Shown here: positions 9,138 to 17,651 of the stretch, one piece after another
Layout of the letters: each line of letters begins with the position of its first letter
Position numbering within the stretch: the first letter of the stretch is position 1
Source of the DNA: Thalassobellus sp050294475
Lineage (GTDB): Bacteria > Bacteroidota > Bacteroidia > Flavobacteriales > Flavobacteriaceae
Direction: 5' to 3'
DNA: 64,000 nucleotides
Assembly: GCA_050294475.1 (NCBI GenBank)
Contig: JBNKOE010000014.1
Location: 62,001-126,000, forward strand
Position numbers and translations under genes: made by a program
Notes under the pieces: model-generated
Database searches by the model: none
What the model was told of the DNA's origin: nothing
Seen by the model: only the letters and a program-made list of their open reading frames with translations

Positions 9138-10097
9138 CTAAAACGTATCTTTTACAAACTCCAAAGCTCTACGTTCATTATAATAAACATTCTTTTTATC
9201 AATAAAACCAACGTGACCACCATGTTGTGGCATTTCTAAATATAAATTCGGATTTTCTTTTGCCTCCTTTACAGGGTAACATTCTGGAGATAAAAACGAA
9301 TCGTTAAGTGCATTAATAATTAATGCTGGTGTTTTTATGTTTGGTAAAAATTGAAGGCAACTGCTTTTTGCATAATAATCTATAGCATCTCTAAAACCAT
9401 GTGCTTTTGAGGTATAAACATCATCAAAATCTATAAGAGTTTTAATAGTACAAAATTCTTCTCTTGATAAATCTTCTGGAAATTTAACAAGTTTATTGAC
9501 TAATCTTTTTGTTAAATGATTTAAAAAACGATTAGCATACATTCTGTTTTTTGGCTTATGAAGTTCGTTACAAGAGCCCATTAAATCTGCTGGCACAGAA
9601 ATAGCAATACCTGCTTTTATTTCATTTGGAACAGCATCACGTTCGCCTAAATACTTTAATATTACATTAGCTCCTAAACTAATACCATATAAATAAATCT
9701 CTTTATATTTTTTTAAAGCTAAAACATGATCAATAATATCTTCTAAATCATCAGTGGCTCCCGAATGGTAACTTCTATATTTTAAATTATCTTCACCACT
9801 ACAGCCTCTAAAATTAACACAAATAGCATCTATACCATTATTATTAAATAATTTTGCCAACCCTGTTACATAAGGACGTTGCCCATGACCTTCTAATCCG
9901 TGAAAACATAAAACAAGTTTATTTGATTTCACCTTTGAAAAACTCCAATCTAAATCTAAAAAATCACCATCCTTTAAAGTAATGCGTTCTCGTTCCTGTT
10001 TTAAATTTACACGTCTAACCAAACCTGAATATACAGTAGAGATAAATCCGTTTTTGAAAATAAAGAAAGGTTTATAACTAGAATTTATTATAGGCAT
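9138..10097 (-). CDS. YheT-type alpha/beta hydrolase
   Basis: 319 residues. Contains CFHGLEGH (about 103-110), oxyanion-side NFRGCSGE (about 139-146) and the nucleophile elbow YGISLGANV (Ser in GISLG, near 178), with the C-terminal HGGHVGF carrying the likely catalytic His. This pattern is that of the UPF0017/YheT hydrolases, cytoplasmic esterases without an agreed substrate. It is last in a probable minus-strand unit tilS-ade-yheT, with gaps of 37 and 32 bases. A 12-base palindrome ATACTTAAGTAT (10096-10107) overlaps its start codon. Confidence 0.88.
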   Translation of the reverse strand: MPIINSSYKPFFIFKNGFISTVYSGLVRRVNLKQERERITLKDGDFLDLDWSFSKVKSNKLVLCFHGLEGHGQRPYVTGLAKLFNNNGIDAICVNFRGCSGEDNLKYRSYHSGATDDLEDIIDHVLALKKYKEIYLYGISLGANVILKYLGERDAVPNEIKAGIAISVPADLMGSCNELHKPKNRMYANRFLNHLTKRLVNKLVKFPEDLSREEFCTIKTLIDFDDVYTSKAHGFRDAIDYYAKSSCLQFLPNIKTPALIINALNDSFLSPECYPVKEAKENPNLYLEMPQHGGHVGFIDKKNVYYNERRALEFVKDTF

Positions 10098-10129
10098 ACT
10101 TAAGTATTCAGTTTTTAGTGGTTTTTATA

Positions 10130-11749
10130 TCAAACCTCTAAAGGTGTAAATTTAAAATCTTTTCCGTTAAACAGACCTTTATCGCTTAACTTTAATGATG
10201 GAATTACCAATAAAGCCATAAAAGACAATGTCATATAAGGTGCATGTAAAGTGCTTCCTAACTGCTTCGCCATATTATCGAGTTTCGCATAATCTTCTCC
10301 TACTGTTTTACCATCTTTATCACTCATAATTCCTGCAACAGGTAATGGAATAATTTTTTCTTCGGAATGAGACACGGCACAAATACCACCTTTATTTTCA
10401 ATTAATAAATTAACGGCTTTACAAATGGCTTCATCACTAACACCTACAGCAATAATATTATGAGAATCATGACCAACAGAAGAAGCTATTGCACCTTCTT
10501 TTAATCCGAAATTTTTAATAAATGCTAAAGCTGGATCATCGTTATTATAACGATTAACAACAGTAATTTTTAAAATATCCTTTTCAATATTTGAAACTAA
10601 GTTACCGTTTACAATTAAAGCATCTTCTATAAGTTCGTTGGTAACTAATTGTCCTTCTAAAGCTTCAATAACTCTTATTTTTTTAACTGAAGATTCAAAC
10701 CTAAAATCTAAAATTTCTTTTTTACTACAATTAAAATTATTCAAATTTTTAAAAGCAACTGGTTTTATTAATGAATTACCTTCATTAAAAACTAATTCTC
10801 CATTTATGTAAGTTTGAAGCGTTTTAAAATTAACTAAATCCTCTACAACAATACAATCGGCGTTATCACCAACTTGCAACAAACCAACCTCTAAATTATA
10901 ATGTTTTACTGGATTTACACAAGCCATTTGCAACACTTTAAAAACATCAATTCCTTTTGCAACTGCTCTTGCACAAAGCTTATTAATGTGATCTAAAATT
11001 AAATCGTCTGGATGCTTATCATCACTACAAAACATCATATTTTCAAAATACTCTGAAGCTAAATCAATTAAGGCTTCAAAATTCTTAGCAGCACTACCTT
11101 CACGAATTAAAATCTTCATGCCTTTTTGAAGCTTTTCTAACGCTTCATCATAGGTAAAACATTCATGGTCGGTAGAAATTCCTGCATTAATGTATTTAGT
11201 AACATCGTCGCCTCTTAAACCTGGAGCATGCCCATCAACTGGTTTGTTATAATATTTTGCCCATGTTATTTTTTTCATCACCTCAGCATCATCAAAAAGA
11301 ACACCTGGGTAATTCATCATTTCTGCTAAATACTTAATATCTGGATTTTCTAAAAGTGTTTTAATGTCCTCTGAATCTATAACGGCTCCTGCCGACTCAA
11401 AAGTTGTAGCTGGTACGCAAGATGGTGCTCCAAAATTAAATTTAAGAGGCACTTGCTTACCATTTTCAATCATAAACTCAACGCCTTCAACACCTAAAAC
11501 ATTGGCTATTTCATGCGGATCTGAAACGGTTGCTACCGTACCATGAGTAACTGCTAATCGAGCAAATTCACTAGGCACTAACATAGAACTTTCTATATGA
11601 ATATGTGCATCTACAAAACCTGGCAATATATATGTTTCAACTGTATGATGCTTTTCTTCAACAGACAAAATTTTGCCATCTTTAAAAATAATTTCACCTT
11701 TAAAAATGCGCTTGTTTTGTATATCGACTATGTTTCCTTGTAACTTCAT
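10130..11749 (-). CDS. ade: Adenine deaminase
   Basis: 539 residues, amidohydrolase superfamily. The metal-binding DAHIHIESSM (about 47-56), HGTVATVSDPHEIANV (about 69-84), GHAPGLRG (about 173) and the C-terminal half with SSVGHDSHN (about 421-429) and HAPYMTLSF match Ade-type adenine deaminases, which convert adenine to hypoxanthine and ammonia with Mn/Fe. It works in purine salvage in the cytoplasm. It lies between tilS and a YheT-type hydrolase on the same strand. The length and the complete C-terminal domain distinguish it from the shorter adenosine-deaminase-like adenine deaminases. Confidence 0.93.
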   Translation of the reverse strand: MKLQGNIVDIQNKRIFKGEIIFKDGKILSVEEKHHTVETYILPGFVDAHIHIESSMLVPSEFARLAVTHGTVATVSDPHEIANVLGVEGVEFMIENGKQVPLKFNFGAPSCVPATTFESAGAVIDSEDIKTLLENPDIKYLAEMMNYPGVLFDDAEVMKKITWAKYYNKPVDGHAPGLRGDDVTKYINAGISTDHECFTYDEALEKLQKGMKILIREGSAAKNFEALIDLASEYFENMMFCSDDKHPDDLILDHINKLCARAVAKGIDVFKVLQMACVNPVKHYNLEVGLLQVGDNADCIVVEDLVNFKTLQTYINGELVFNEGNSLIKPVAFKNLNNFNCSKKEILDFRFESSVKKIRVIEALEGQLVTNELIEDALIVNGNLVSNIEKDILKITVVNRYNNDDPALAFIKNFGLKEGAIASSVGHDSHNIIAVGVSDEAICKAVNLLIENKGGICAVSHSEEKIIPLPVAGIMSDKDGKTVGEDYAKLDNMAKQLGSTLHAPYMTLSFMALLVIPSLKLSDKGLFNGKDFKFTPLEV

Positions 11750-11758
11750 GTTTATTAT

Positions 11759-11783
11759 GAATTCAGCATGTGCTGGAATGACA
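11759..11783. repeat. REP-like short palindrome
   Basis: ATTCAGCA-TG-TGCTGGAAT (11761-11779) followed by GACA; on the minus strand it reads GTCATTCCAGCA...TGCTGAAT. It is a stem-loop in the 37-base gap between tilS and ade. A related stem, ATTCCTGC/GCAGGAAT, occurs at 33314-33333, so this is probably one copy of a dispersed palindromic repeat rather than a gene-specific signal. Confidence 0.4.
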
Positions 11784-11786
11784 AAA

Positions 11787-13097
11787 TTATTTCAATTCAA
11801 TTTTTAATATTCGTTTCGTATTTTCTGTAACTCTAAAACGATTATCAGCTCTTCTATTTATAACCCAAACAATATCATTTTCAGAACATAATAACCAGGT
11901 GTTTTCTTTATCTAAAAGTGACAGTTTTTCGTCTTTAAAATACTTGCTCAACTTCTTTTTTCCTATCATTCCTAGCGGATAAAACACATCGCCTTCTTGC
12001 CATTTTCTTAATACTAACGGAAACTTCAATACGTCTTTATCAACATAAATAACATCCGTTCGTTTTCCAAAAATCGCATCTGCTTCATCAAAGAGCAAAA
12101 CACCAAAAGGTGTTTCAACTTCTTCATCGGTTTCTTCAATAACAACATTTTCATTATCTTCTTGAAACAATTCACTTAATAAAAAATGCTCTCGATCTTT
12201 TATTAAACGATGCGTTGCCGATAATACTTGCTTGCCCGATTGTGCATCTAAAAGACTTACAACATCATCCCATTCTGTAAATCCGTACTCCTTAAATATT
12301 TCGAATAGATATGCTTTCGGGTTATTCAACTTTTTAAACTCTGAAATCTTAAATACAATTTGATTGTCGTCAATAGTTTCAACAGCTTTATTAAAAAAAT
12401 CATCTATACAATCTTCAACAAGATCTGCAGTATCATTTAAGTTACCAACGGTATTTTGAAAATTTTGAAGCAATTGCGGATTCATTTCCTTCAAAACAGG
12501 AATCACATCATGTCTTAATTTATTGCGTAAATATTTAGTTGAAGCATTACTACTATCATCTCGCCACTTTATAGCATTTGCTTTAGCATAAGCTTCAATA
12601 TCTTTACTAGAAAACGGTAAAAGCGGTCGTACAAAATGCTTATTAACTTCAGGAATACCTGTTAATCCATCTAAACCTGTTCCTCTTGATAAATTGATTA
12701 AAAAAGTTTCCAAATTATCATCGGCATGATGTGCTGTTAAAACATAATCGAATTTTAATTGTTCGGCTAAAGCTTCAAACCAATTATAGCGTAATTCTCT
12801 GGCTGCCATTTGTATGGATAGCTTATGTTGTTTAGCATATTCATTAGTATTAAAACTTTCAATAAAAACTTCTAAATCTAAATCTTCTGCCAATTGCAAA
12901 ACAAAATCTTCATCGGCATCACTTTCATCTGCACGCAAATTAAAATTGCAATGTGCCAAGGCTATATTTAAACCTGCTTTATGACATAAATGCGTCAAAA
13001 TCACACTATCAATTCCTCCAGAAATAGCAATAAGAAGTTTGCTTTTTCTCAAAAAAGGTAAACGCAATTCTATGTGTTGCTTAAATTGTTCAAACAT
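11787..13097 (-). CDS. tilS: tRNA(Ile)-lysidine synthase
   Basis: 436 residues. The PP-loop SGGIDS (26-31) and the downstream HHADDNLETFLINLSRGTGLDG region define the N-terminal PP-ATPase of TilS; residues from about 230 form the middle domain, and the C-terminal domain (about 360-436, WQEGDVFYPLG and KKLSKYFKDEKL) is the TilS substrate-binding domain. It makes lysidine at C34 of the tRNA(Ile) that reads AUA, using ATP and lysine; the enzyme is essential in nearly all bacteria. It is probably first of the unit tilS-ade-yheT. Confidence 0.95.
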   Translation of the reverse strand: MFEQFKQHIELRLPFLRKSKLLIAISGGIDSVILTHLCHKAGLNIALAHCNFNLRADESDADEDFVLQLAEDLDLEVFIESFNTNEYAKQHKLSIQMAARELRYNWFEALAEQLKFDYVLTAHHADDNLETFLINLSRGTGLDGLTGIPEVNKHFVRPLLPFSSKDIEAYAKANAIKWRDDSSNASTKYLRNKLRHDVIPVLKEMNPQLLQNFQNTVGNLNDTADLVEDCIDDFFNKAVETIDDNQIVFKISEFKKLNNPKAYLFEIFKEYGFTEWDDVVSLLDAQSGKQVLSATHRLIKDREHFLLSELFQEDNENVVIEETDEEVETPFGVLLFDEADAIFGKRTDVIYVDKDVLKFPLVLRKWQEGDVFYPLGMIGKKKLSKYFKDEKLSLLDKENTWLLCSENDIVWVINRRADNRFRVTENTKRILKIELK

Positions 13098-13193
13098 GGT
13101 TCAAATATACAACTTTGACGTCTCAATTTAATCGGAAATTTTTAATATAAAATGATATTAATCATGAATATTAATCTAGAATTAAGTACCTTT

Positions 13194-13216
13194 TAAGTAT
13201 TAATTTTAAATACTTA
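13194..13216. promoter_or_regulatory. Dyad upstream of 13221 gene
   Basis: TAAGTATT (13194-13201) and AATACTTA (13209-13216) are exact 8-base inverted repeats with a 7-base spacer, ending four bases before the start codon. Similar AAGTAT/ATACTT dyads occur near other starts in this window (3596-3609, 10096-10107, 15225-15241). Confidence 0.35.
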
Positions 13217-13220
13217 TGCT

Positions 13221-13913
13221 ATGTGCTCAATAGATAAAATAAACGACAAAAGAACGAAAGATGCTTTTGACAAACGCGTTATTTCTGCTACCCAACATCT
13301 ACAAACCTATGTTAAACACAGACTTTATATTGCAATATCTACAGGCATTATTCCTAAAAACATGTACACCTCTAACGGTATAATTGATGAAGCGATTGCT
13401 AAATATTATGAAACAGGATATAATGTAGATAGTGATGTTGCAACCATAAAACTGAAACTCTTTAAAATTGTTGATACCGATTTAAACACTCTTTTTAAAA
13501 AAGAAGCTTTTCATAAAAATACCATTAGCACCAATTCTATTTTAGAAGAAGAATTAGACGATTTAGAAGAAAAATATACCGTTGATGCTGATATGGATTT
13601 TGTAATGAATGAAGATTTAAACGATGTCTCATATAAACAAAACCATAAACACAAACACTTATTTTTATATGCCGACAATGATACTTCTGTATTAAATGCA
13701 TTTGATATTGATGCAGCTTCGCTTAACGACTCTAGAAAAAAATTGGGTAGCTTATATAGTTGGTTACCTTTAAACGTATCTAATATTATTGATTTATTGG
13801 TTTTTGGAAAATTAAGCTTTGAAGAAATATCAAAAGTTAAATCTATTGAAGTAAAACGTGTAGAGTTTATTTTTAATGAAGTAAAAAATCAATTTAAAGA
13901 TCATATGGATTAG
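13221..13913 (+). CDS. Uncharacterised sigma-factor-like protein
   Basis: 230 residues; I do not recognise a named family. The N-terminal part (about 20-60, QTYVKHRLYIAIS then DEAIAKYYETGY) resembles sigma region 2 in spacing and helicity, the middle is acidic (EEELDDLEEKY, about 111-121), and the C-terminal segment from about 170 (LPLNVSNIIDLLVFGKLSFE) has the layout of a sigma region 4 helix-turn-helix. A divergent sigma-70-like regulator or a protein derived from one is my inference. It stands alone on the plus strand, convergent with pabB, with a 4-base overlap of the two stop ends (13910-13913). No signal peptide. Confidence 0.5.
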   Translation: MCSIDKINDKRTKDAFDKRVISATQHLQTYVKHRLYIAISTGIIPKNMYTSNGIIDEAIAKYYETGYNVDSDVATIKLKLFKIVDTDLNTLFKKEAFHKNTISTNSILEEELDDLEEKYTVDADMDFVMNEDLNDVSYKQNHKHKHLFLYADNDTSVLNAFDIDAASLNDSRKKLGSLYSWLPLNVSNIIDLLVFGKLSFEEISKVKSIEVKRVEFIFNEVKNQFKDHMD

Positions 13914-15202
13914 TTCTCTAAAACCGTTCGCATCGCCTTTGCTTTAACTAAACATTCTTCATATTCTGTTAGCGGATCGCTTTTCGCTGTAATTGCGCCG
14001 CCAACAGAATAAGACACATACTTTTTTGTGTCGTTATATAAAATACTTCGAATAACCACGTTAAAATCGAAATCGCCAATAGGCGAAAAATAGCCAACGG
14101 CACCAGAATAAAGTCCGCGTTTGGTTGCTTCTAAAGCCTCAATAATTTTCATTGCTGAAATTTTAGGAGCTCCCGTCATACTTCCCATTGGAAATGTACT
14201 TTTTATAATATCTATTGGGTGCGTTGTCGCCTCAACTTTTGAAGCTACCGTTGAAATCATTTGATGTACTTGATCGAACGTATAAATCTTGCATAACTCT
14301 TCTACCTTCACGCTTCCTTTTATAGCTGTTTTAGATAAGTCGTTACGCACCAAATCTACAATCATTATGTTTTCGCTTCGCTCTTTTTCGTTTGCTAACA
14401 AATCTTGTTTTAGCTTAGTATCTTCTTTTAAATCTAACGAACGTTTTGCTGTCCCTTTTATAGGTTGTGAAATTATAGTTGTTCCTTCTTTTTTCAAATA
14501 ACGCTCTGGCGATGCCGATAATAAGTATTTATCTTGACATTTTAAAAAGGTAGCAAAAGGCGGATTTGAAATCGCATTAAGTTTATTATAGGTTTCTAAA
14601 GGATTTATCGTAGTGTTTTCAGCATAAAACTCTTGACAAAAATTAGCTTCATAAATATCGCCACGGTGAATATGAGCGAGCATATTATTTATCTTCTCAA
14701 AATATTCATCTTTATGAATACGCAGTTTTATTTTAATATCATTAGAGAGATTGTCGCTTCCTGCTTCCACAAAATGACTTATAGCCTCTAAATCGTCTTC
14801 AACCTCATCATCAACACAGTTTAAGTATTGAATTTCAACTTGATTATCTTTAAATAAGAATAGTTTTTTAGGCTGAAAAAAGTATAAATCTGGAAACTCT
14901 AAACCGTCAAAATTACTCGATTTTAATGTTTCAATATCATTTTTTAAATCATAGGTTAGGTATCCAAAAACCCAATCGTTTACAAGGGTTTGATATTCTT
15001 TTAACTTTTCAAAACCCTGAAGATAATCTGTTTGTATGCAAGTAAAAGCATCAACTGCTAAAACCGCATCGTAATTAGAATAATTTTGCTCGTAATTATT
15101 AGAATCTAACCACACAACATCATCAAACTGTTGTGCCCAAATAAGTATTTGACTTTTAAAGATTTTTAAGTCTTTAAATTTATAAATTTGTTTTGTTCTC
15201 AA
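13910..15202 (-). CDS. pabB: Aminodeoxychorismate synthase component I (PabB-like)
   Basis: 430 residues, chorismate-binding enzyme family. The C-terminal catalytic part shows HRGDIYEANFCQEF (about 178-191), PERYLKKEG, QPIKGTAKR, FPMGSMTGAPK (about 338-348), Y-S-G-A-V-G-YFS and GGAITAKSDP. The N-terminal region is short and matches PabB rather than TrpE, and the gene is alone, not in a trp cluster. It converts chorismate with amidotransferase-derived ammonia to aminodeoxychorismate for folate. The only in-frame start is TTG at 15202, which lies in a hairpin (15198-15219). A menaquinone or siderophore isochorismate synthase is less likely because of the PIKGT motif. Confidence 0.85.
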   Translation of the reverse strand: MRTKQIYKFKDLKIFKSQILIWAQQFDDVVWLDSNNYEQNYSNYDAVLAVDAFTCIQTDYLQGFEKLKEYQTLVNDWVFGYLTYDLKNDIETLKSSNFDGLEFPDLYFFQPKKLFLFKDNQVEIQYLNCVDDEVEDDLEAISHFVEAGSDNLSNDIKIKLRIHKDEYFEKINNMLAHIHRGDIYEANFCQEFYAENTTINPLETYNKLNAISNPPFATFLKCQDKYLLSASPERYLKKEGTTIISQPIKGTAKRSLDLKEDTKLKQDLLANEKERSENIMIVDLVRNDLSKTAIKGSVKVEELCKIYTFDQVHQMISTVASKVEATTHPIDIIKSTFPMGSMTGAPKISAMKIIEALEATKRGLYSGAVGYFSPIGDFDFNVVIRSILYNDTKKYVSYSVGGAITAKSDPLTEYEECLVKAKAMRTVLEN

Positions 15203-15241
15203 TAAAAAAGATTATTGAGCAAAGTTAAGTAGAATACTTAA
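15198..15241 (-). promoter_or_regulatory. pabB promoter with dyad and start-codon hairpin
   Basis: Minus-strand TAACTTTG (15227-15220) is a good -7 box. It is overlapped by the dyad TTAAGTA-GAA-TACTTAA (15225-15241), which could be an operator. Immediately downstream CTCAATAA/TTATTGAG (15198-15205, 15212-15219) would form an 8-bp stem with a 6-base loop that includes part of the TTG start codon of pabB, close to the predicted 5' end of the mRNA. Confidence 0.4.
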
Positions 15242-15277
15242 AAAATTAAGATTTTTGCACTTTAAACATCTAAAAGT

Positions 15278-16168
15278 ATGTACACCTTACAAAACGACAA
15301 ACTTAAAATAGCGGTAAAAAAAATTGGTGCCGAATTATGTAAAATCACATCTGTAAAGCATAACACCCAGTTTATGTGGAATGCAAACCCAAATGTTTGG
15401 AGTAGCTACGCTCCTAACCTATTTCCTATTATTGGTGCTTTAAAAAACGATACCTATTTTTTTGAAGGTGACGCATATAGTTTACCAAAACATGGTATGA
15501 TTAGAAACAACACACATGTAGAACTCCATAAACAAACCGAAAATAGCTTAACGTTTAAACTCATTTATAGCGATACCACGCTTAAAATATATCCATTTAA
15601 GTTTGAGTTTAATATCACATATACACTAACAGATACCACTATAGAAATAACACACACCATTAAAAATACCGATGACAAAACCATGTATTTCTCACTAGGC
15701 GGGCATCCAGCTTTTAAATGCCCTGTGTATAATGATGAAAATTATGATGATTATGTTTTAGAATTTGAACATAACGAAAACTCTGAAACACACCTCATCA
15801 ATATGGAAAACGGCCTTATTTCACCTAAAACAAAACTTGTATTTGACAATACGAATATATTACCGTTAAAACATGACTTATTTAATGCCGATGCACTTAT
15901 TTTTAAAGATTTAAAATCTAAAAAAGTTATCTTAAAGAGTAATAAATATGGTGAAATTTTATCTTTTAAATATCATGATTTCGAGTATTTAGGTATTTGG
16001 GCAAAACCAGAAGGCGATTACGTTTGCATAGAACCTTGGTTAGGCATTGCCGATAACGAAGACACTAATCAAGATTTTAAAACCAAAGAAGGTATTTTAA
16101 CACTTGCAGCTAACCAAACTTTTAAAGCGAACTATAGTATTGAAATACATAACAGTCGTTTAGCGTAG
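15278..16168 (+). CDS. Aldose 1-epimerase family protein (LacX-like)
   Basis: 296 residues with the galactose-mutarotase-like beta-sandwich pattern: GAELCKI near 18, FPIIGAL near 50, LPKHGMIRN (about 68-76), GGHPAFKCP (about 144-152) and a C-terminal CIEPWLGIADN. HGMIRN and GGHPAF match the LacX/YeaD-like branch, with His residues in the positions expected for sugar mutarotation. No signal peptide, so cytoplasmic; it would interconvert anomers of a hexose or hexose phosphate, but the sugar cannot be told. It is followed 40 bases later by a DEAD-box helicase gene that has its own -7 box, so the two need not share a function. Confidence 0.85.
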   Translation: MYTLQNDKLKIAVKKIGAELCKITSVKHNTQFMWNANPNVWSSYAPNLFPIIGALKNDTYFFEGDAYSLPKHGMIRNNTHVELHKQTENSLTFKLIYSDTTLKIYPFKFEFNITYTLTDTTIEITHTIKNTDDKTMYFSLGGHPAFKCPVYNDENYDDYVLEFEHNENSETHLINMENGLISPKTKLVFDNTNILPLKHDLFNADALIFKDLKSKKVILKSNKYGEILSFKYHDFEYLGIWAKPEGDYVCIEPWLGIADNEDTNQDFKTKEGILTLAANQTFKANYSIEIHNSRLA

Positions 16169-16183
16169 ATAAAATTTTAAGCT

Positions 16184-16191
16184 TAACTTTG
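16184..16191 (+). promoter_or_regulatory. -7 box of the DEAD-box helicase gene
   Basis: TAACTTTG matches TAnnTTTG, 17 bases before the GTG start at 16209, giving a leader of about ten bases. The -33 region is not convincing. Confidence 0.35.
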
Positions 16192-16208
16192 CATGCTAAA
16201 TTACAACT

Positions 16209-17564
16209 GTGAGCTTTCAAGATTTAAATTTAAATACTCCACTATATAACGCCTTAGATGATTTAGGCTTTACAACCCCAACACCCATTCAAGCAGAAGC
16301 TTTTAATGTGGTAAGTTCGGGTAGAGATATGGTTGGTATTGCCCAAACTGGTACAGGTAAAACCTTTGCCTATATGTTACCTATTTTAAAGCATTTAAAA
16401 TTTTCAACCCAAGAAAACCCAAGAGTTTTAGTTTTAGTACCAACACGTGAATTGGTGGTACAGGTAGTTGATGAAATTGAAAAACTATCAAAATATATAA
16501 ATAATCGTGTATTAGGCGTTTATGGTGGCACCAATATTAACACGCAAAAGCAAGCGATTGCTGAAGGTCTTGATATTTTAGTAGCAACACCTGGAAGGTT
16601 ATACGATTTAGCTTTAAGTCGTGTACTACAATTAAAATCAATACAAAAATTAGTAATTGATGAAGTTGATGTGATGCTCGATTTAGGATTTAAACATCAG
16701 CTAATTAACATTTTTGATATACTTCCTGAAAGAAGACAAAACATTATGTTTTCGGCAACTATGACCGAAGATGTCGATTTGCTAATTAACGATTTCTTTA
16801 AAAGCCCAGAGCGCGTTTCTATTGCTATTTCAGGAACACCGCTAAACAACATTTCTCAAACGCGTTACAAAGTTCCTAATTTTTATACCAAAATAAATTT
16901 ATTAAAACATTTACTAAGCGATACCGAAACCTTTAATAAGGTTTTAATATTTGTAGCGTATAAAAAAATGGCCGATCGTTTGTTCGATCAACTCGACACC
17001 ATTTTTCATGATGAGTTATGCGTCATTCACTCTAACAAAACACAAAATTACCGTTTACGAAGCATCGAACAATTTAGAAACGGTGAAAACCGCATTTTAG
17101 TAGCTACCGATGTGATGGCACGTGGATTGGATATTGACAACGTATCGCATGTTATAAATTTCGACACACCTATTTATCCAGAAAACTATATGCACCGTAT
17201 AGGTAGAACAGGTCGTGCCGAACGTAAAGGCGAAGCTCTTATTTTTAACACTGAAAAGGAAGCAGATGCCATTGAGAATATTGAACGCTTAATGAATATG
17301 GCAATTCCTTTATTAGAAATACCAGAAACCGTTGAAATATCAACTGAACTTATTCAAGAAGAGCGTCCTGTAATAAAAGAACGCAACAATCCTAACAAAC
17401 GTAATAGAGACGAAGATGCTCCAGGACCAGCGTTTCATGAAAAATCTAAAAAGAATTCTAAAGAAAATTTAGGTGGTTCTTATAAATTTAAAATTGCTGC
17501 CAAGTATAAAAAACCTAAAACCAGAGGCGATAAAAATTACAATAAACGGAATAAGAAAAAGTAG
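16209..17564 (+). CDS. DEAD-box RNA helicase (RhlE-like), DEVD variant
   Basis: 451 residues starting at GTG. Motifs in order: Q motif FTTPTPIQAEA (about 21-31), Walker A QTGTGKT (46-52), PTRELVVQ (78-85), TPGR (127-130), motif II DEVD (151-154) where most relatives have DEAD, SAT (about 182-184), then the second domain with HRIGRTGRAER. The C-terminal tail from about 385 is rich in Lys, Arg and Asn (for example KKPKTRGDKNYNKR), typical of RNA-binding extensions. It should unwind RNA in ribosome assembly or mRNA decay. The family is cold-inducible in many bacteria; the sequence gives no direct evidence of that here. Confidence 0.92.
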   Translation: MSFQDLNLNTPLYNALDDLGFTTPTPIQAEAFNVVSSGRDMVGIAQTGTGKTFAYMLPILKHLKFSTQENPRVLVLVPTRELVVQVVDEIEKLSKYINNRVLGVYGGTNINTQKQAIAEGLDILVATPGRLYDLALSRVLQLKSIQKLVIDEVDVMLDLGFKHQLINIFDILPERRQNIMFSATMTEDVDLLINDFFKSPERVSIAISGTPLNNISQTRYKVPNFYTKINLLKHLLSDTETFNKVLIFVAYKKMADRLFDQLDTIFHDELCVIHSNKTQNYRLRSIEQFRNGENRILVATDVMARGLDIDNVSHVINFDTPIYPENYMHRIGRTGRAERKGEALIFNTEKEADAIENIERLMNMAIPLLEIPETVEISTELIQEERPVIKERNNPNKRNRDEDAPGPAFHEKSKKNSKENLGGSYKFKIAAKYKKPKTRGDKNYNKRNKKK

Positions 17565-17577
17565 GTTTTATTAAAAA

Positions 17578-17601
17578 TTATAAGAATAAAACTTCTTATA
17601 A
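17578..17601. terminator. Bidirectional terminator between helicase and GH97 genes
   Basis: TTATAAGAA (17578-17586) and TTCTTATAA (17593-17601) are exact inverted repeats around TAAAAC, with A- and T-rich flanks on both sides. The genes converge here, so one hairpin may serve both. Confidence 0.55.
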
Positions 17602-17651
17602 AAACAACTTAAATTTACTAATACTTTTAAAAATCAAAGAATACTAAAAAT

